DNA of 64,000 nucleotides from Parvibaculum lavamentivorans DS-1 (GCF_000017565.1 NC_009719.1:3579001-3643000), one strand, 5' to 3'. Numbered from the stretch's first letter, positions 18,305 through 27,939 are shown. Made by a program: numbers and translations. The notes: generated by a model from the letters alone, not told the origin.

Positions 18305-19042
18305 CTAGATCATTGCCATGCCGCCATTGACGTGAAGGGTCTGACCCGTGACATAGGCGGCTTCCTCGCTTGCGAGAAAGACTGCCGCCGCGGCGATTTC
18401 GGCACCCTCGCCGAGGCGCGCAGCGGGAATCGTGGACATAATGCGTCCCTGCTGTTCCTCGTTCAATGCATCGGTCATGGCACTGCGGATGAAGCCCGGC
18501 GCGATGCAGTTCGCCGTTATGTTACGGCTCGCCACTTCCTGTGCCAAAGACTTCGTCATGCCGATCATGCCGGCCTTGGATGCCGCATAGTTCCCCTGCC
18601 CCGGATTGCCCGTGATACCGACAACGGAGGTGATGCCGATGATGCGGCCCCAGCGGCGCTTCATCATGCCGCGCAGGACGCCGCGCGAGAGACGGAAAGC
18701 GGCGGTGAGGTTGACGCGGATGACTTCATCCCACTCTTCATCCTTCATCCGCATGAAAAGATTGTCGCGCGTCAGGCCGGCATTGTTGATGAGGATATCC
18801 AGCGTGCCCATGGCCTCTTCGGCCTGCTTCGGCAGCGCGTCGACGGCGGCTCCGTCGGAAAGATTGCATGGCAATACATGCACGCGATCCCCGAGTTCGG
18901 ATGCCAGGGCATCCAGCGCCTCCCTGCGTGTTCCCGACAAGGCGACCGTCGCGCCCTGCGCATGAAAAACACGTGCGATATCGGAACCGATGCCGCCCGA
19001 TGCGCCCGTGACCAGCGCGTTCCTGCCTGTAAGATCGAACAT
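18305..19042 (-). CDS. fabG: 3-oxoacyl-ACP reductase
   Basis: A 245-residue NADPH-dependent short-chain reductase that reduces 3-ketoacyl-ACP. The cofactor motif is TGASGGIGSDIA; NNAGLTRDN, the catalytic serine in SVVGITGNPGQ and YxxxK in GNYAASKAG are all present. The C-terminus ends TGQTLHVNGGMAMI, as usual. It lies 15 bases after fabD. The 257-base gap to acpP probably carries the strong acpP promoter. Confidence 0.96.
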   Translation of the reverse strand: MFDLTGRNALVTGASGGIGSDIARVFHAQGATVALSGTRREALDALASELGDRVHVLPCNLSDGAAVDALPKQAEEAMGTLDILINNAGLTRDNLFMRMKDEEWDEVIRVNLTAAFRLSRGVLRGMMKRRWGRIIGITSVVGITGNPGQGNYAASKAGMIGMTKSLAQEVASRNITANCIAPGFIRSAMTDALNEEQQGRIMSTIPAARLGEGAEIAAAAVFLASEEAAYVTGQTLHVNGGMAMI

Positions 19043-19057
19043 AGGGGTTCCTTTTGA

Positions 19058-19999
19058 TCAGAGCGTTTTGAGAAACGCCTCGACATCGGCCGGCGTGCCG
19101 ACGGAAACGAGGTCGGCTTCCTTGACGATGCGCTTCACCATGCCGGAAAGCGCCTTGCCCGCGCCCACCTCGACGAAATTCACGACGCCCTGCGCTTCCA
19201 TATAAAGAACGCTTTCGCGCCAGCGGACCATGCCCGTGACCTGCTGCACCAGCAAATCCCGGATGGTGGCCGGATCGGCGACGCGGGAAGCGGTGACATT
19301 CGCGACGAGCGGGACGGAGGGCGCCTTGATGTCGACCGCGGCGAGCGCCTCGGCCATCTCGTCGGCCGCCGGCTGCATCAGGGAGCAATGAAAGGGGGCG
19401 CTGACGGGCAGCAGCATGCTGCGCTTCGCGCCTTTGGTCTTGGCAATTTCGATGGCCCGTTCGACCGCCGCCTTGGCGCCGGAGACGACAACCTGGCCGC
19501 CGCCATTATCGTTGGCTGCGGCGCAAACCTCGCCCTGAGCCGCCTCTGCCGCAACCTCTGCCGCCTGCTCGAACTCGAGGCCGAGCAGCGCCGCCATGGC
19601 GCCCTCGCCCACCGGCACGGCGCGCTGCATGGCAAGGCCGCGCCGCTTCAGGAGGCGGGCCGTATCAGCCAGTGTGAAGGCGCCCGCGGCCGCCAGGGCC
19701 GAATATTCGCCCAGGGAGTGGCCTGCGACGAAAGCTGCCTTGCCGGCAAGGCTGAAGCCGCCTTCCCGCTCCAGCGTGCGGATAACGGCGAGGCTGACGG
19801 CCATGATCGCCGGTTGGGCGTTTTCCGTCAGGGTCAGCTCTTCCTGCGGCCCTTCCCACATCAGCTTCGAGAGGTTTTCGCCAAGTGCGTCGTTTACCTC
19901 GTCGAAGACCTCGCGCGCGGGGGCAAAGGCTTCCGCCAGTTCACGGCCCATGCCGACCGCCTGCGACCCCTGTCCCGGAAAGGTGAAAGCTCTCGACAT
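19058..19999 (-). CDS. fabD: Malonyl-CoA:ACP transacylase
   Basis: A 313-residue enzyme loading malonyl groups from CoA onto ACP. The N-terminal FPGQGSQAVGMGRELAE, the nucleophile motif GHSLGEYSALAAAG and the catalytic His in PVSAPFHCSLM are visible. It is the first gene of the minus-strand fab cluster and diverges from rpsF across about 340 bases. Confidence 0.96.
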   Translation of the reverse strand: MSRAFTFPGQGSQAVGMGRELAEAFAPAREVFDEVNDALGENLSKLMWEGPQEELTLTENAQPAIMAVSLAVIRTLEREGGFSLAGKAAFVAGHSLGEYSALAAAGAFTLADTARLLKRRGLAMQRAVPVGEGAMAALLGLEFEQAAEVAAEAAQGEVCAAANDNGGGQVVVSGAKAAVERAIEIAKTKGAKRSMLLPVSAPFHCSLMQPAADEMAEALAAVDIKAPSVPLVANVTASRVADPATIRDLLVQQVTGMVRWRESVLYMEAQGVVNFVEVGAGKALSGMVKRIVKEADLVSVGTPADVEAFLKTL

Positions 20000-20337
20000 C
20001 CCTGCTCCCTGACTCGCGCCGGCGCCGCCAAAACTGGCGGATTCCCGGTCTTCTGTGCCCCCGGCCCGTGCCGGCTGATGAGCGCCAAGTGATACCCCGT
20101 GCCCGCCTCAAGTCAAGCCGACCCGACAAGGACATAAGCCTTGCTTCGCCGGGCCTTTTCCGTATATTGCGCGGCTTCTGAAGGCTTCGGCTGGAGGCTG
20201 AACGGAATACCGCTTCGCGAGAGGCGGCAGGGGTCGAACCCCGGGTTCCGGTGTCTCCGCTTCTTTGGTGGTCCTTTCGAGCCTATGGGCTCAAAGGGGG
20301 CTTTGCGCCGGGGCCGGTTAAAAAAGGAAAAGGCTCA
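20000..20337 (+). promoter_or_regulatory. fabD-rpsF divergent promoter region and rpsF leader
   Basis: This gene-free stretch must hold the divergent promoters of fabD and the ribosomal operon. Small hairpins are visible in the part leading to rpsF: GGGGT-CGA-ACCCC at 20230-20242 and GAGCC-TAT-GGGCTC near 20279-20292, followed by AAAAAAGGAAAAGG as ribosome-binding site. In several bacteria an rpsF leader binds S6:S18 for feedback control. A matching structure is possible here but I could not align it to the known motif. Confidence 0.4.
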
Positions 20338-20805
20338 ATGGCTCTTTACGAGCATATATTCATTGCGCGGCAGGACGTGTCGCAGCAACAGGTCGAGGCT
20401 CTCACCGAGCAGTTCTCGAACATCATCAAGGAACAGGGCGGCCAGGTCGGCAAGACCGAATATTGGGGTCTTCGCAACCTTGCATTCAAGGTGAAGAAGA
20501 ACCGCAAGGGCCACTACACGCTGGTGAACATCGACGCGCCGCATGCGGCCGTGGCCGAGATGGAACGCCAGATGGGCATCAGCGAAGACGTACTGCGCTT
20601 CATCACGGTCCGTGTCGAAGAACACGAAACCGAACCCTCCGCGATGATGCAGAGCCGCGGCGATCGTGGCGACCGCGGTGACCGCCGTGGCGGCGACCGC
20701 TTCGGCGATCGCGACCGTGGCGATCGTGGCGACCGCGGCAGCAGCCGCTTCGGCGACCGCGAGCGCCCGCGCCGCGATGACAATTCGGATGGAGGTCAGG
20801 AATAA
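20338..20805 (+). CDS. rpsF: 30S ribosomal protein S6
   Basis: A 155-residue S6, which forms a pair with S18 in the platform of the 30S subunit. The start [18 protein letters not shown] and [19 protein letters not shown] are typical. Residues from about 105 onward are an added hydrophilic tail made of GDRGDR-like repeats with scattered phenylalanines, rich in Gly, Asp and Arg; similar low-complexity tails occur in other alphaproteobacterial S6 proteins. The ATG follows a purine-rich ribosome-binding site. An upstream in-frame extension of 29 codons has no support. Its stop overlaps the rpsR start by one base. Confidence 0.96.
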   Translation: MALYEHIFIARQDVSQQQVEALTEQFSNIIKEQGGQVGKTEYWGLRNLAFKVKKNRKGHYTLVNIDAPHAAVAEMERQMGISEDVLRFITVRVEEHETEPSAMMQSRGDRGDRGDRRGGDRFGDRDRGDRGDRGSSRFGDRERPRRDDNSDGGQE

Positions 20806-21050
20806 TGAGCACTTCAGCACAGCCCGCGCGCCGGCCCTTCTTCCGCCGCCGCAAGACCTGCCCGTTCTCCGGCGCCAACGCCCCGAAGATCGACTACAAG
20901 GATGTGAAGCTGCTTCAGCGCTACATTTCCGAACGCGGCAAGATCGTTCCTTCGCGCATCACGGCCGTTTCGGCCAAGAAGCAGCGCGAGCTTGCACGCG
21001 CCATCAAGCGGGCGCGCTTCCTCGCGCTCATCCCCTACGTGATCAGCTAG
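20805..21050 (+). CDS. rpsR: 30S ribosomal protein S18
   Basis: An 81-residue S18, the partner of S6 in the 30S platform. Typical features are [16 protein letters not shown] at the N-terminus, [19 protein letters not shown], and the basic C-terminus [11 protein letters not shown]. The start shares one base with the rpsF stop. Confidence 0.97.
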   Translation: MSTSAQPARRPFFRRRKTCPFSGANAPKIDYKDVKLLQRYISERGKIVPSRITAVSAKKQRELARAIKRARFLALIPYVIS

Positions 21051-21072
21051 GCCCGGTAAAGGAGACACCACG

Positions 21073-21678
21073 ATGCAAGTCGTACTTCTGGAACGGGTGG
21101 AAAAGCTCGGTCAAATGGGCGATGTCGTCAAAGTAAAGGACGGCTTCGCGCGCAACTTCCTGCTGCCCCGTAAAAAGGCGCTGCGGGCAACGAAGGCGAA
21201 TATCGAACGCTTCGAAGGACAGCGGGCGCAGCTTGAAGCCCGCAACCTGGAGCTGAAGAAGGAAGCCGAACAGGTTCACACCAAGGTTCACGGCCAGTCC
21301 TTCATCATTCTGCGCCAGGCCGGCGAAACCGGCATCCTGTACGGTTCGGTGAGCACGCGCGACATCGCCACGGCGATGACGGATGGCGGCTTCACAGCGG
21401 CCCGCAACCAGGTGGTTCTCGACAAGCCGATCAAGACGATCGGGCTTCACGATGTGCGCATCGTGCTGCACCCGGAAGTCTCGGCCACGATCGCCATCAA
21501 CGTGGCGCGCACGCAGGAAGAGGCCGAACGCCAGGCCGCGGGCGAAGACCTGACACAGCGCCGGGACGATGAGGAAGAAGAGGCCGTCGAGGCGGCGGAA
21601 TTCTTCGAGTCCGAAGAACTGGCTCCGGGCGACGAGGAAGAAGAGGCCGCCGGCGAAGAAGAAGACGCCAAGGAATAA
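21073..21678 (+). CDS. rplI: 50S ribosomal protein L9
   Basis: A 201-residue L9, a 23S-binding protein that extends from the L1 stalk base. The N-terminal domain has [21 protein letters not shown] and [17 protein letters not shown], then the connecting helix and C-terminal domain ([29 protein letters not shown]). The last 50 residues are an extra strongly acidic tail of Glu, Asp and Ala not found in enteric L9 (about 149 residues). It is followed by an intrinsic terminator. Confidence 0.96.
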   Translation: MQVVLLERVEKLGQMGDVVKVKDGFARNFLLPRKKALRATKANIERFEGQRAQLEARNLELKKEAEQVHTKVHGQSFIILRQAGETGILYGSVSTRDIATAMTDGGFTAARNQVVLDKPIKTIGLHDVRIVLHPEVSATIAINVARTQEEAERQAAGEDLTQRRDDEEEEAVEAAEFFESEELAPGDEEEEAAGEEEDAKE

Positions 21679-21755
21679 GCCTTTTCATCCGCGAACGAAC
21701 TTCAAAAGGGCGCTCCTCGGGGCCAGCCCCTAAGCTAAATGTTGATTCGACGGAG

Positions 21756-21789
21756 CGCCGACAGTAACCTGTCGGCGTTTCCTGTTTTG
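21756..21789 (+). terminator. Terminator of rpsF-rpsR-rplI
   Basis: A perfect nine-base-pair stem CGCCGACAG / CTGTCGGCG with a TAAC loop, followed by TTTCCTGTTTT. It lies 78 bases after the rplI stop. Confidence 0.85.
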
Positions 21790-21802
21790 AATCGGGGGCT
21801 TA

Positions 21803-23587
21803 GTGTCCGAGGGCGAGTCGATACCGGCGGCAAATGCCCCGAAGAAATCTTCGAGAGCGCAAACGCGCCGCCTCCCTCGCAATGTAGGGGTGTTTTCGGT
21901 CAATTTCTGCCGCAACGCGCAATGCCGGCTGTTCGGCATTGCGCCGGACCCGTATCGGCGCACCGGCCAAAGCCCGTCTCCCGGAAATCAGCCTCACGGG
22001 AAGATTACAGGCGCGGGCGATGACCGCTCGTTCTTCTGCCCGGCTTGCGGTCTTGCCCACGCGATCAAATCAAATCACGCGATAGCGGAAGAGTATTCCC
22101 GCCTCTCGGACCTGTATAGGAGAACAAAACGGGAAACCTGTCCGAATGCCGTCTGCGGCAATCATCGGCTCCCGATAGGCCTGATGCCGTCCGCCTACAG
22201 ACTGTTCGGGAAGACCGCGAAGGGCGATGCCCGCTATCAATGCAAGGCCTGTCGCAAGACCTTTTCCATCGGGCTTCCCACCAGGCGGCACAAGAAGACG
22301 GACAAGACGGGCGCCATCATGCGCGGGCTGGTGAACAAGATGGCCATGAGCCGGCTATGCGAAACAGCGCAGGTCACCTTTCCGCACATCCATTCCAAGA
22401 TAGATTTCCTCTTCAACCAATGCCTGGCCTTCGCCGGAGAGCGGGAAGCGCGGCTTCACCAGTGCTTCGACGGCAAGGAGCCCTTCTTCTCGACCGACGC
22501 CCAGACAATCCTTGTGAACTGGCCGATCAAGAACCGGCGAGGAACAGTCCCGCTCCTTCACATGGCGACCGTTCACAAATCATCGCAGTTCGTGGTGGCG
22601 GCAACCATCGATTACGACCCGGATGTCGACCCGGACGAGCTGGAGAAGGCCATGGACGCCGCGGGCGACTTCGCCAGGCCCCGGTCGATGCGCCGGTTCG
22701 CGCGCCTCTGGCCAGCGAGCGAATACCGGGCATCGGTCGTGAAACGCTTGCCGCACATCTTCACGAGGGAAGACCTGGCTGCTGGCGGCAAATACGAACT
22801 GCCCGGCCGGGGCTCGCGTGTGCGGGGCGACATCTTCCACTACGCCCATATGATGCTCGTCAGGAAGCTGGTCGGACGCTCGTATCGCGTTGCGAATTTC
22901 TGCGTCGATGCGGAATCGGGACTTGCAAATGCAATCGCGGCGCTTTTGGTCGATGAGGTGAAAGCCGGCAAGGTCAATATCGCGGAGATTTCATTCTCGA
23001 AAGGCCTGACCAACGATGAGCGGGCGGCACTGGCGGTTGAAGGCCGCAAGCGCTACCGCGAGGAGCTGAAGCGCTTCGCGGCCGAGATTGCGCAAATCCA
23101 GGTCGAGTATCCCGATATCGAAGACGAGGAAGCGCTTGCGGTCCACATCCTTCGCCTCACCTGCGGCCCGGGTCCGCAACCGGCGCGCGGCAAGATGCTG
23201 GCGACAATTGGCCTGGACTGGCCATATCATTCCAAGGCGGAGCCGGAAAAGACCATCCGGCTGAAAACGGATATCGGCCTGATGGACTGGGACGGACTCG
23301 CGAAGTTCATGACGCGCGCAAGCATCCATCCGGTCGACGCCTATTTCAACCTTGCCCGCCGCCGCATCGCGGGCTTCGAGCGCGGCCTTCCCACGGCCTC
23401 GAACAGGCAGCGCATCTGGCACGCCTACAGCTTCTACAATCCCGAGATGGTGCCCAAGCTTGCGACGATCCTGCGCTTCTATCACAACTACATGCTGCCG
23501 CGAGGCAAAGAGAAAGCGACGCCGGCGATGAAGCTCGGGTTGGCGAGAGGCATTGTCTATGAACGCGATCTGTTCGGTTTTGGATAA
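21803..23587 (+). CDS. Transposase-like protein with zinc-ribbon N-terminus
   Basis: A 594-residue protein I can place only loosely. The N-terminal third has several Cys pairs: FCRNAQC, FFCPACGLAH, CPNAVCGNH and YQCKACRKTFSIG. The last two resemble the zinc-ribbon/helix-turn-helix of IS1-like transposases. The central and C-terminal parts contain FSTDAQTILVNWP and NFCVDAESGLANAI, plausible DDE aspartates, and LRFYHNYMLPRGKEKATPAMKLGLA, like the end of an integrase core. The GTG start follows GGGGG by five bases. I found no inverted repeats or target duplication around it, so it may be a relic or belong to a family without them. It marks where core chromosome gives way to accessory DNA. Confidence 0.6.
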   Translation: MSEGESIPAANAPKKSSRAQTRRLPRNVGVFSVNFCRNAQCRLFGIAPDPYRRTGQSPSPGNQPHGKITGAGDDRSFFCPACGLAHAIKSNHAIAEEYSRLSDLYRRTKRETCPNAVCGNHRLPIGLMPSAYRLFGKTAKGDARYQCKACRKTFSIGLPTRRHKKTDKTGAIMRGLVNKMAMSRLCETAQVTFPHIHSKIDFLFNQCLAFAGEREARLHQCFDGKEPFFSTDAQTILVNWPIKNRRGTVPLLHMATVHKSSQFVVAATIDYDPDVDPDELEKAMDAAGDFARPRSMRRFARLWPASEYRASVVKRLPHIFTREDLAAGGKYELPGRGSRVRGDIFHYAHMMLVRKLVGRSYRVANFCVDAESGLANAIAALLVDEVKAGKVNIAEISFSKGLTNDERAALAVEGRKRYREELKRFAAEIAQIQVEYPDIEDEEALAVHILRLTCGPGPQPARGKMLATIGLDWPYHSKAEPEKTIRLKTDIGLMDWDGLAKFMTRASIHPVDAYFNLARRRIAGFERGLPTASNRQRIWHAYSFYNPEMVPKLATILRFYHNYMLPRGKEKATPAMKLGLARGIVYERDLFGFG

Positions 23588-23778
23588 CAGGTGCGATAAG
23601 CACTACCCGGTTGATCAGGGCTCGGGCACTATGCTGCCGCCGGTCTATCGCAGGTTTGAATCTTCCATTCTCCTCGCGGTGACAGGTGCTCGATTCACTG
23701 TGGGAGGGAATATATCGTGTCGGCGCTGTCGAGTGTTGGCTATGGGGTGCCTCGCAACCTGGTTTTTATAGGAGAGGA

Positions 23779-24144
23779 TTAGAGGAACTCAAAGACTGCG
23801 ACGGCGAGAAATACGACACCAGCGCCTCCTTCGAGCGATCGCGTCGCCCGGTCAATAAGCACAGGCTGTTCCGCAATAAATGTCAGAAGGTCTTGCTGCG
23901 CAAAAATACTTGCCCATGCGACGAAGCACAGGGTCACGACCACGTCGATCATCATGATGGCGGCGAAGGCGAGCCCCGCTCCGGGCGTCTCGCAGGATAC
24001 CGAATACGTCATGACGAAGAGAGTGAGCGAACAGGGAACGAGGCCGGCAATCGCTCCGACGGCGATCCTCCTGCCGCAGGGGCAACCGGGTCGAAGCGCA
24101 GGTCGCCCGCTACCAGTTCGTTTCAACTTTTTCCGGCTTCGCAC
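23779..24144 (-). pseudogene. Truncated nickel/cobalt exporter (RcnA/NicO family), C-terminal remnant
   Basis: About 115 recognisable residues from the end of an RcnA-type membrane exporter: AVGAIAGLVPCSLTLFVMTY, GLAFAAIMMIDVVVTLCFVAW and the closing helix GGAGVVFLAVAVFEFL. The usual protein is at least twice as long and begins with a His-rich membrane half that is missing, and no sensible start exists. The upstream residues of this frame are basic and unlike the family. It is a remnant of a metal efflux gene at the edge of the metal-resistance region. Confidence 0.65.
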
Positions 24145-24469
24145 TTAAATCTAAGGCTCCAGACGAAATATGTCCGGAACCGGAGATTTAGCGCGGAACT
24201 GGAAGAAGGTAGTGGTGCGAAACGACAATCGGAAAACGGCCTTGCCTGTCGATATCGCCGGGGTCTTCCAGACCGTTCATCCGAATTCCATTGATGAAAG
24301 CGAAGAGCCCACAATGCCGGGGTAGTGGCTGCTTGAGAGACAGGACCCTCAGCCTGCTGCCAATCTTTCAATGAGCCAGAATAATCGGAGGCCCGCGCGA
24401 AGTTTGGCGATTCCGTCGGGCCAATTCCTTGTTTGCCCGCCTTGTAGGCGTTTTTCGGCACCGAGGGGA
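24145..24469. other. Gene-free stretch
   Basis: No supported gene, RNA or clear repeat. The open frames here are short and unlike known proteins. It is probably decayed DNA from the missing front of the nickel/cobalt exporter or a neighbour. Confidence 0.5.
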
Positions 24470-25264
24470 TTAACGGGCCATAAACCAGGACAGATCGGAC
24501 GTCTTGAGCAATTCTCTGGTCACGCCGCCCAAAACGCGCTGGGCAAGGGGACCGCGACTGTAAATTCCGGCGACAATCATGTCCGCGTTCTCCCGCTGTG
24601 CATGGCCGATGAGCTCGGCGCAGACGTCTTGCTCCGAATGCGAAAGGTGCAGGTGGCTTGCCGTCACATCATGCCGGCATAGATGTTCGGCAACCGCTTC
24701 GAGTTGTGCAACGGTTGTCTCGTTTCCAACCCCGACGACGGTCACCTTGTCAGCGCGCTTCAGGATAGGCAATGCGTCATGTAAAGCGCGACGTGCCTGC
24801 GGGCACCCTTTCCACGCCACAAGAACGCTGGAAAAGCGACCTGTCACTGAGGCGGAGCCTAGTCGTAAAACGGGCGCGCCAGATCCTAGCGCGAGATTTG
24901 CCGGCTCGGGCGCAACGTTACCATGGCCTTCGGCTGCGCTCGTGATCAGGAGATCGGCGGTCAAGAGATGCTCACCCAACACTGTGGTCGGATCACCGAC
25001 TCCCGAACACCATTCAACGTTAATCGACGTATCCTCGAAAACGCGATCGAAGGCGGCGCGCGTGACGTATAGCGCCTCCTGCATCTGCCTCTCGGCGATG
25101 AGCCTGTTCCCGGCAAGCACATCTGCGGCAGTTGTGACCGGCCAAGCATAAGCGACGACGAACAGCCTTGCGTCAAATGCGATGGCCATTTCACGCGCCA
25201 GTTCAAGCGTCCGCGGAATGTCGTTTCTGGGGCAAGCATCAACGACAATGTCACGAAAACTCAT
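24470..25264 (-). CDS. Tandem universal stress protein (UspA family)
   Basis: A 264-residue cytoplasmic protein with two Usp-like folds. The first starts at MSFRDIVVDACPRND and ends near LALGSGAPVLRLG; the second starts at FSSVLVAWKGCPQARRAL and ends MIVAGIYSRGPLAQRVLGG. The second half keeps a partial nucleotide-binding glycine pattern. Its exact role is unknown; family members respond to starvation and stress. The ATG was chosen because AGGAG lies nine bases upstream; a longer frame adds 37 unlikely residues. It follows a metal ATPase on the same strand by about 150 bases and could share its control. Confidence 0.82.
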   Translation of the reverse strand: MSFRDIVVDACPRNDIPRTLELAREMAIAFDARLFVVAYAWPVTTAADVLAGNRLIAERQMQEALYVTRAAFDRVFEDTSINVEWCSGVGDPTTVLGEHLLTADLLITSAAEGHGNVAPEPANLALGSGAPVLRLGSASVTGRFSSVLVAWKGCPQARRALHDALPILKRADKVTVVGVGNETTVAQLEAVAEHLCRHDVTASHLHLSHSEQDVCAELIGHAQRENADMIVAGIYSRGPLAQRVLGGVTRELLKTSDLSWFMAR

Positions 25265-25411
25265 GGAATTGACTCCTGTGCCAAAGTTTTTCTTGCCCGA
25301 AGATTCCCATGTTCCGACACGCATCAGTATGGAAATCTGTGTAACGGTCCCGCATTCTCGCTTCAGGCTTGGCATGCGTGTGGCCTGTCTCTGATCAGTG
25401 GTCGCTCAGCC

Positions 25412-27841
25412 TCATACTTCTTTCCGGTATGCGAGCAGCCTCAGCGCATTGAACACAACGAGCAGCGTCGATCCCTCATGGACAGCGACAGCGGCACCGA
25501 TGCCAAGGCCCATGATCGTCAACGGAACTAGCAGCGCAACCACGCCGAGGCTCACGATCACATTCTGCAGGACCACGGCCCGTGCGGTCCGGCTCAGCCC
25601 CACCGCAAAAGGAAGATGAGAGAGATCATCGGCCATGAGCGCCACGTCCGCTGTCTCCAGGGCAACGTCGGAGCCGGCCGCGCCCATGGCGATGCCGACC
25701 GTCGCTGTCGCCATGGCGGGCGCGTCATTGACGCCATCGCCAACCATGGCGACTTTGCCTTCGGATCGGAGCTTCTTGATCGCCTCGACCTTGTCCTGCG
25801 GCATCAGATCGCCCCATGCCTCGTCTATGCCAACCTGACCGGCAATGGCCTCGGCAACCTTTTGATGGTCGCCAGATATCATGATCAGCCGCTTGATGCC
25901 GAGTTCGTGAAGGCGGGCGAGCGCGATCTTCGCGGCCTCGCGCGGCGTATCCATCAGCCCGATGGCGCCGATGTCGCGGTCGCCGCGCCGGACCACCATT
26001 GTCGTTCGGCCCCCCTCACGCAGCCTCGCGATAGTCTTCTGCATGGCATCCGACAGTGGCGCGATGCCCTCGGCCCCGAACATTTCCGCCTTGCCGATCA
26101 ACACAGTTTCGCCACCGACGCGCGCCGACACACCACGTCCGGTCAGGCTGTCGAGGCCGTCCGCCTCCGGCACCGGCTTGCCGCCCAGCCGCTCGCGTCC
26201 ATCCCGCGCAATGGCGCGGGCGAGCGGATGGTCGCTGAGGCTTTCCACGGCAACCGCGACCGCCAGCAATTCATTTTCGGTCACGCCATGAGCCGGCACG
26301 ATATCGGTGATCCGCGGGGTTCCGGACGTCAGCGTGCCGGTCTTGTCGAAGGCAATCGCGGTCAGGGATCCCAGATTTTCCAGCGGAGCGCCGCCCTTGA
26401 CCAGCACACCGCCGCGCGCGGCCCGCGCGACGCCGGAGAGAACCGCGCTCGGGGTTGCGATCGCAAGCGCGCAGGGGCTGGCGGCGACCAGAACCGCCAT
26501 GGCGCGATAAAAGGTGTCGCGGAACGGTTCGTCGATCACCAGTCCGGCGAACAGTAAAATGACCGCCAACGCCAGTACCACCGGCACGAAGATATGCTCG
26601 AATTTGTCGGTGAAGCGCTGCGTCGGCGATTTTTGGGTCTCGGCCTCGCTGACCATCTTCACGACCTTTGCGAGGGTCGTGTCGGAAGACTTGCGCGTAA
26701 CTTCGATCTCGATAGCGCCATTGCCGTTGATGGTGCCCGCGAAGACGCGGTGGGCCGCATTGACCTTGTCGGGATTGGCCCGCGCCGCGTCCGCATCGCT
26801 CACCGGCCGCTTGTCCACGGGGATGCTTTCGCCGGTGACCGGCGCCTGATTGACGCTGCTGACGCCCTTGATCAGGAAACCGTCAGCGGGTAGCCGCAAA
26901 TCCGGCTTGACGATCACGATGTCGCCGACGGCGAGATCCTCTACCGGTACCTCTCGCAATTCGCCGTCGCGCCGTACCAGTGCGGTCCTTGGCGCGAGCT
27001 TCGCCAGAGCCTCGATTGCCTGCTTCGCGCGTCCCATGGCGTAGTGCTCAAGGGCATGACCAAGGCTGAACAGGAACAACAGCAGAGCCCCCTCCGCCCA
27101 GGCACCAAGGACAGCGGCGCCGGCCGCCGCCACCAGCATCAGGGTGTCGATCTCAAACTTCTTCAGGCGCAGGTTCTCTATCGCCTCACGCAAGGTGAAG
27201 AGACCGCCAAAGAAATAGGCACCGAGATAACAGGCGAAGGGTAGCCAGGCCGGGACCGTCAGAAGCTTCCCGATGAGATAGCCCCCGGCGAGCAGAGCAC
27301 CACAAAGCAAGGAAAAGATCAGCTCGGTGTTCGCTCCGAATGCGCCGCCTTCGTGATCATGACCGGCATGCTCATCCGCCCGGGAATCCCTTTCCGGCCT
27401 TGCGCCGCCGGTTTGCAACTTGTCGAGTTTGCCCTTGAGTGTCGCCTCGGATGTGGCTGATCTATCGAACTCCACGCGCACGGTGCCGGTGGCGCTCGCT
27501 TCAGCCTCTATCACGCCGTCGAGCGTTCTCAGCCGTTCGGCAATGGACCGCGCTCGCCGCTGGTGCGGAATATCAAGCTGCCAGACCGCGTGCCCATACC
27601 GTTCCGAGATCCTGGCGCCCGCGGCGGCGATCAGGTCGCGGATACGCGGCAGCGGCAGGATGTCAGGATCGTAATGTATGCAAAGCCGCGCCGGTTCGCC
27701 GTCCACGCCCGCCACGACATGCGCGTCTTCCACTCCTTCCTTCCCCGCAATCTGCTCAATCAGGATCTGGACGCAGGCGTCGGCGGCGGTGTTGACCTCC
27801 GGCAACAGGATCGGAATGTCCAGGCGAAGTTTCTCGGTCAT
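25412..27841 (-). CDS. PIB-4-type heavy-metal translocating P-type ATPase
   Basis: An 809-residue metal export pump. An N-terminal region of about 160 residues without a CxxC motif ends in the His-rich HAGHDHEGG, followed by eight membrane segments. The catalytic Asp is in DKTGTLTSGTP, the hinge is GDGVNDAPA and the actuator motif is TGES. The ion-path motif in the sixth helix is SPC (AASPCALAIATP), and the last helices carry HEGSTLLVVFNALRLL. SPC with HEGxT defines the PIB-4 (CoaT-like) group, which moves Co, and in various members Zn, Cd, Ni or Fe, rather than the CPC group. It lies upstream of the Usp gene on the same strand. Confidence 0.87.
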   Translation of the reverse strand: MTEKLRLDIPILLPEVNTAADACVQILIEQIAGKEGVEDAHVVAGVDGEPARLCIHYDPDILPLPRIRDLIAAAGARISERYGHAVWQLDIPHQRRARSIAERLRTLDGVIEAEASATGTVRVEFDRSATSEATLKGKLDKLQTGGARPERDSRADEHAGHDHEGGAFGANTELIFSLLCGALLAGGYLIGKLLTVPAWLPFACYLGAYFFGGLFTLREAIENLRLKKFEIDTLMLVAAAGAAVLGAWAEGALLLFLFSLGHALEHYAMGRAKQAIEALAKLAPRTALVRRDGELREVPVEDLAVGDIVIVKPDLRLPADGFLIKGVSSVNQAPVTGESIPVDKRPVSDADAARANPDKVNAAHRVFAGTINGNGAIEIEVTRKSSDTTLAKVVKMVSEAETQKSPTQRFTDKFEHIFVPVVLALAVILLFAGLVIDEPFRDTFYRAMAVLVAASPCALAIATPSAVLSGVARAARGGVLVKGGAPLENLGSLTAIAFDKTGTLTSGTPRITDIVPAHGVTENELLAVAVAVESLSDHPLARAIARDGRERLGGKPVPEADGLDSLTGRGVSARVGGETVLIGKAEMFGAEGIAPLSDAMQKTIARLREGGRTTMVVRRGDRDIGAIGLMDTPREAAKIALARLHELGIKRLIMISGDHQKVAEAIAGQVGIDEAWGDLMPQDKVEAIKKLRSEGKVAMVGDGVNDAPAMATATVGIAMGAAGSDVALETADVALMADDLSHLPFAVGLSRTARAVVLQNVIVSLGVVALLVPLTIMGLGIGAAVAVHEGSTLLVVFNALRLLAYRKEV

Positions 27842-27939
27842 GCTTGCCTATCCTCTTGCCAGCGCGGGTTCGGGTTCTTAGAAGCAGGTCCAATGTGATT
27901 CAATCGACCATTGTTGATCCAGACGAGCCAGGCGATTGA

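Noticed and set aside
20225-20250. tRNA T-arm-like GGGGTCGAACCCC in the rpsF leader
   Set aside because: No acceptor, D or anticodon arms fit around it, and the loop has only three unpaired bases; it is a simple hairpin.
24123-24461. 112-codon minus-strand frame
   Set aside because: No family resemblance, no ribosome-binding site, and it lies in decayed DNA next to a truncated exporter gene.
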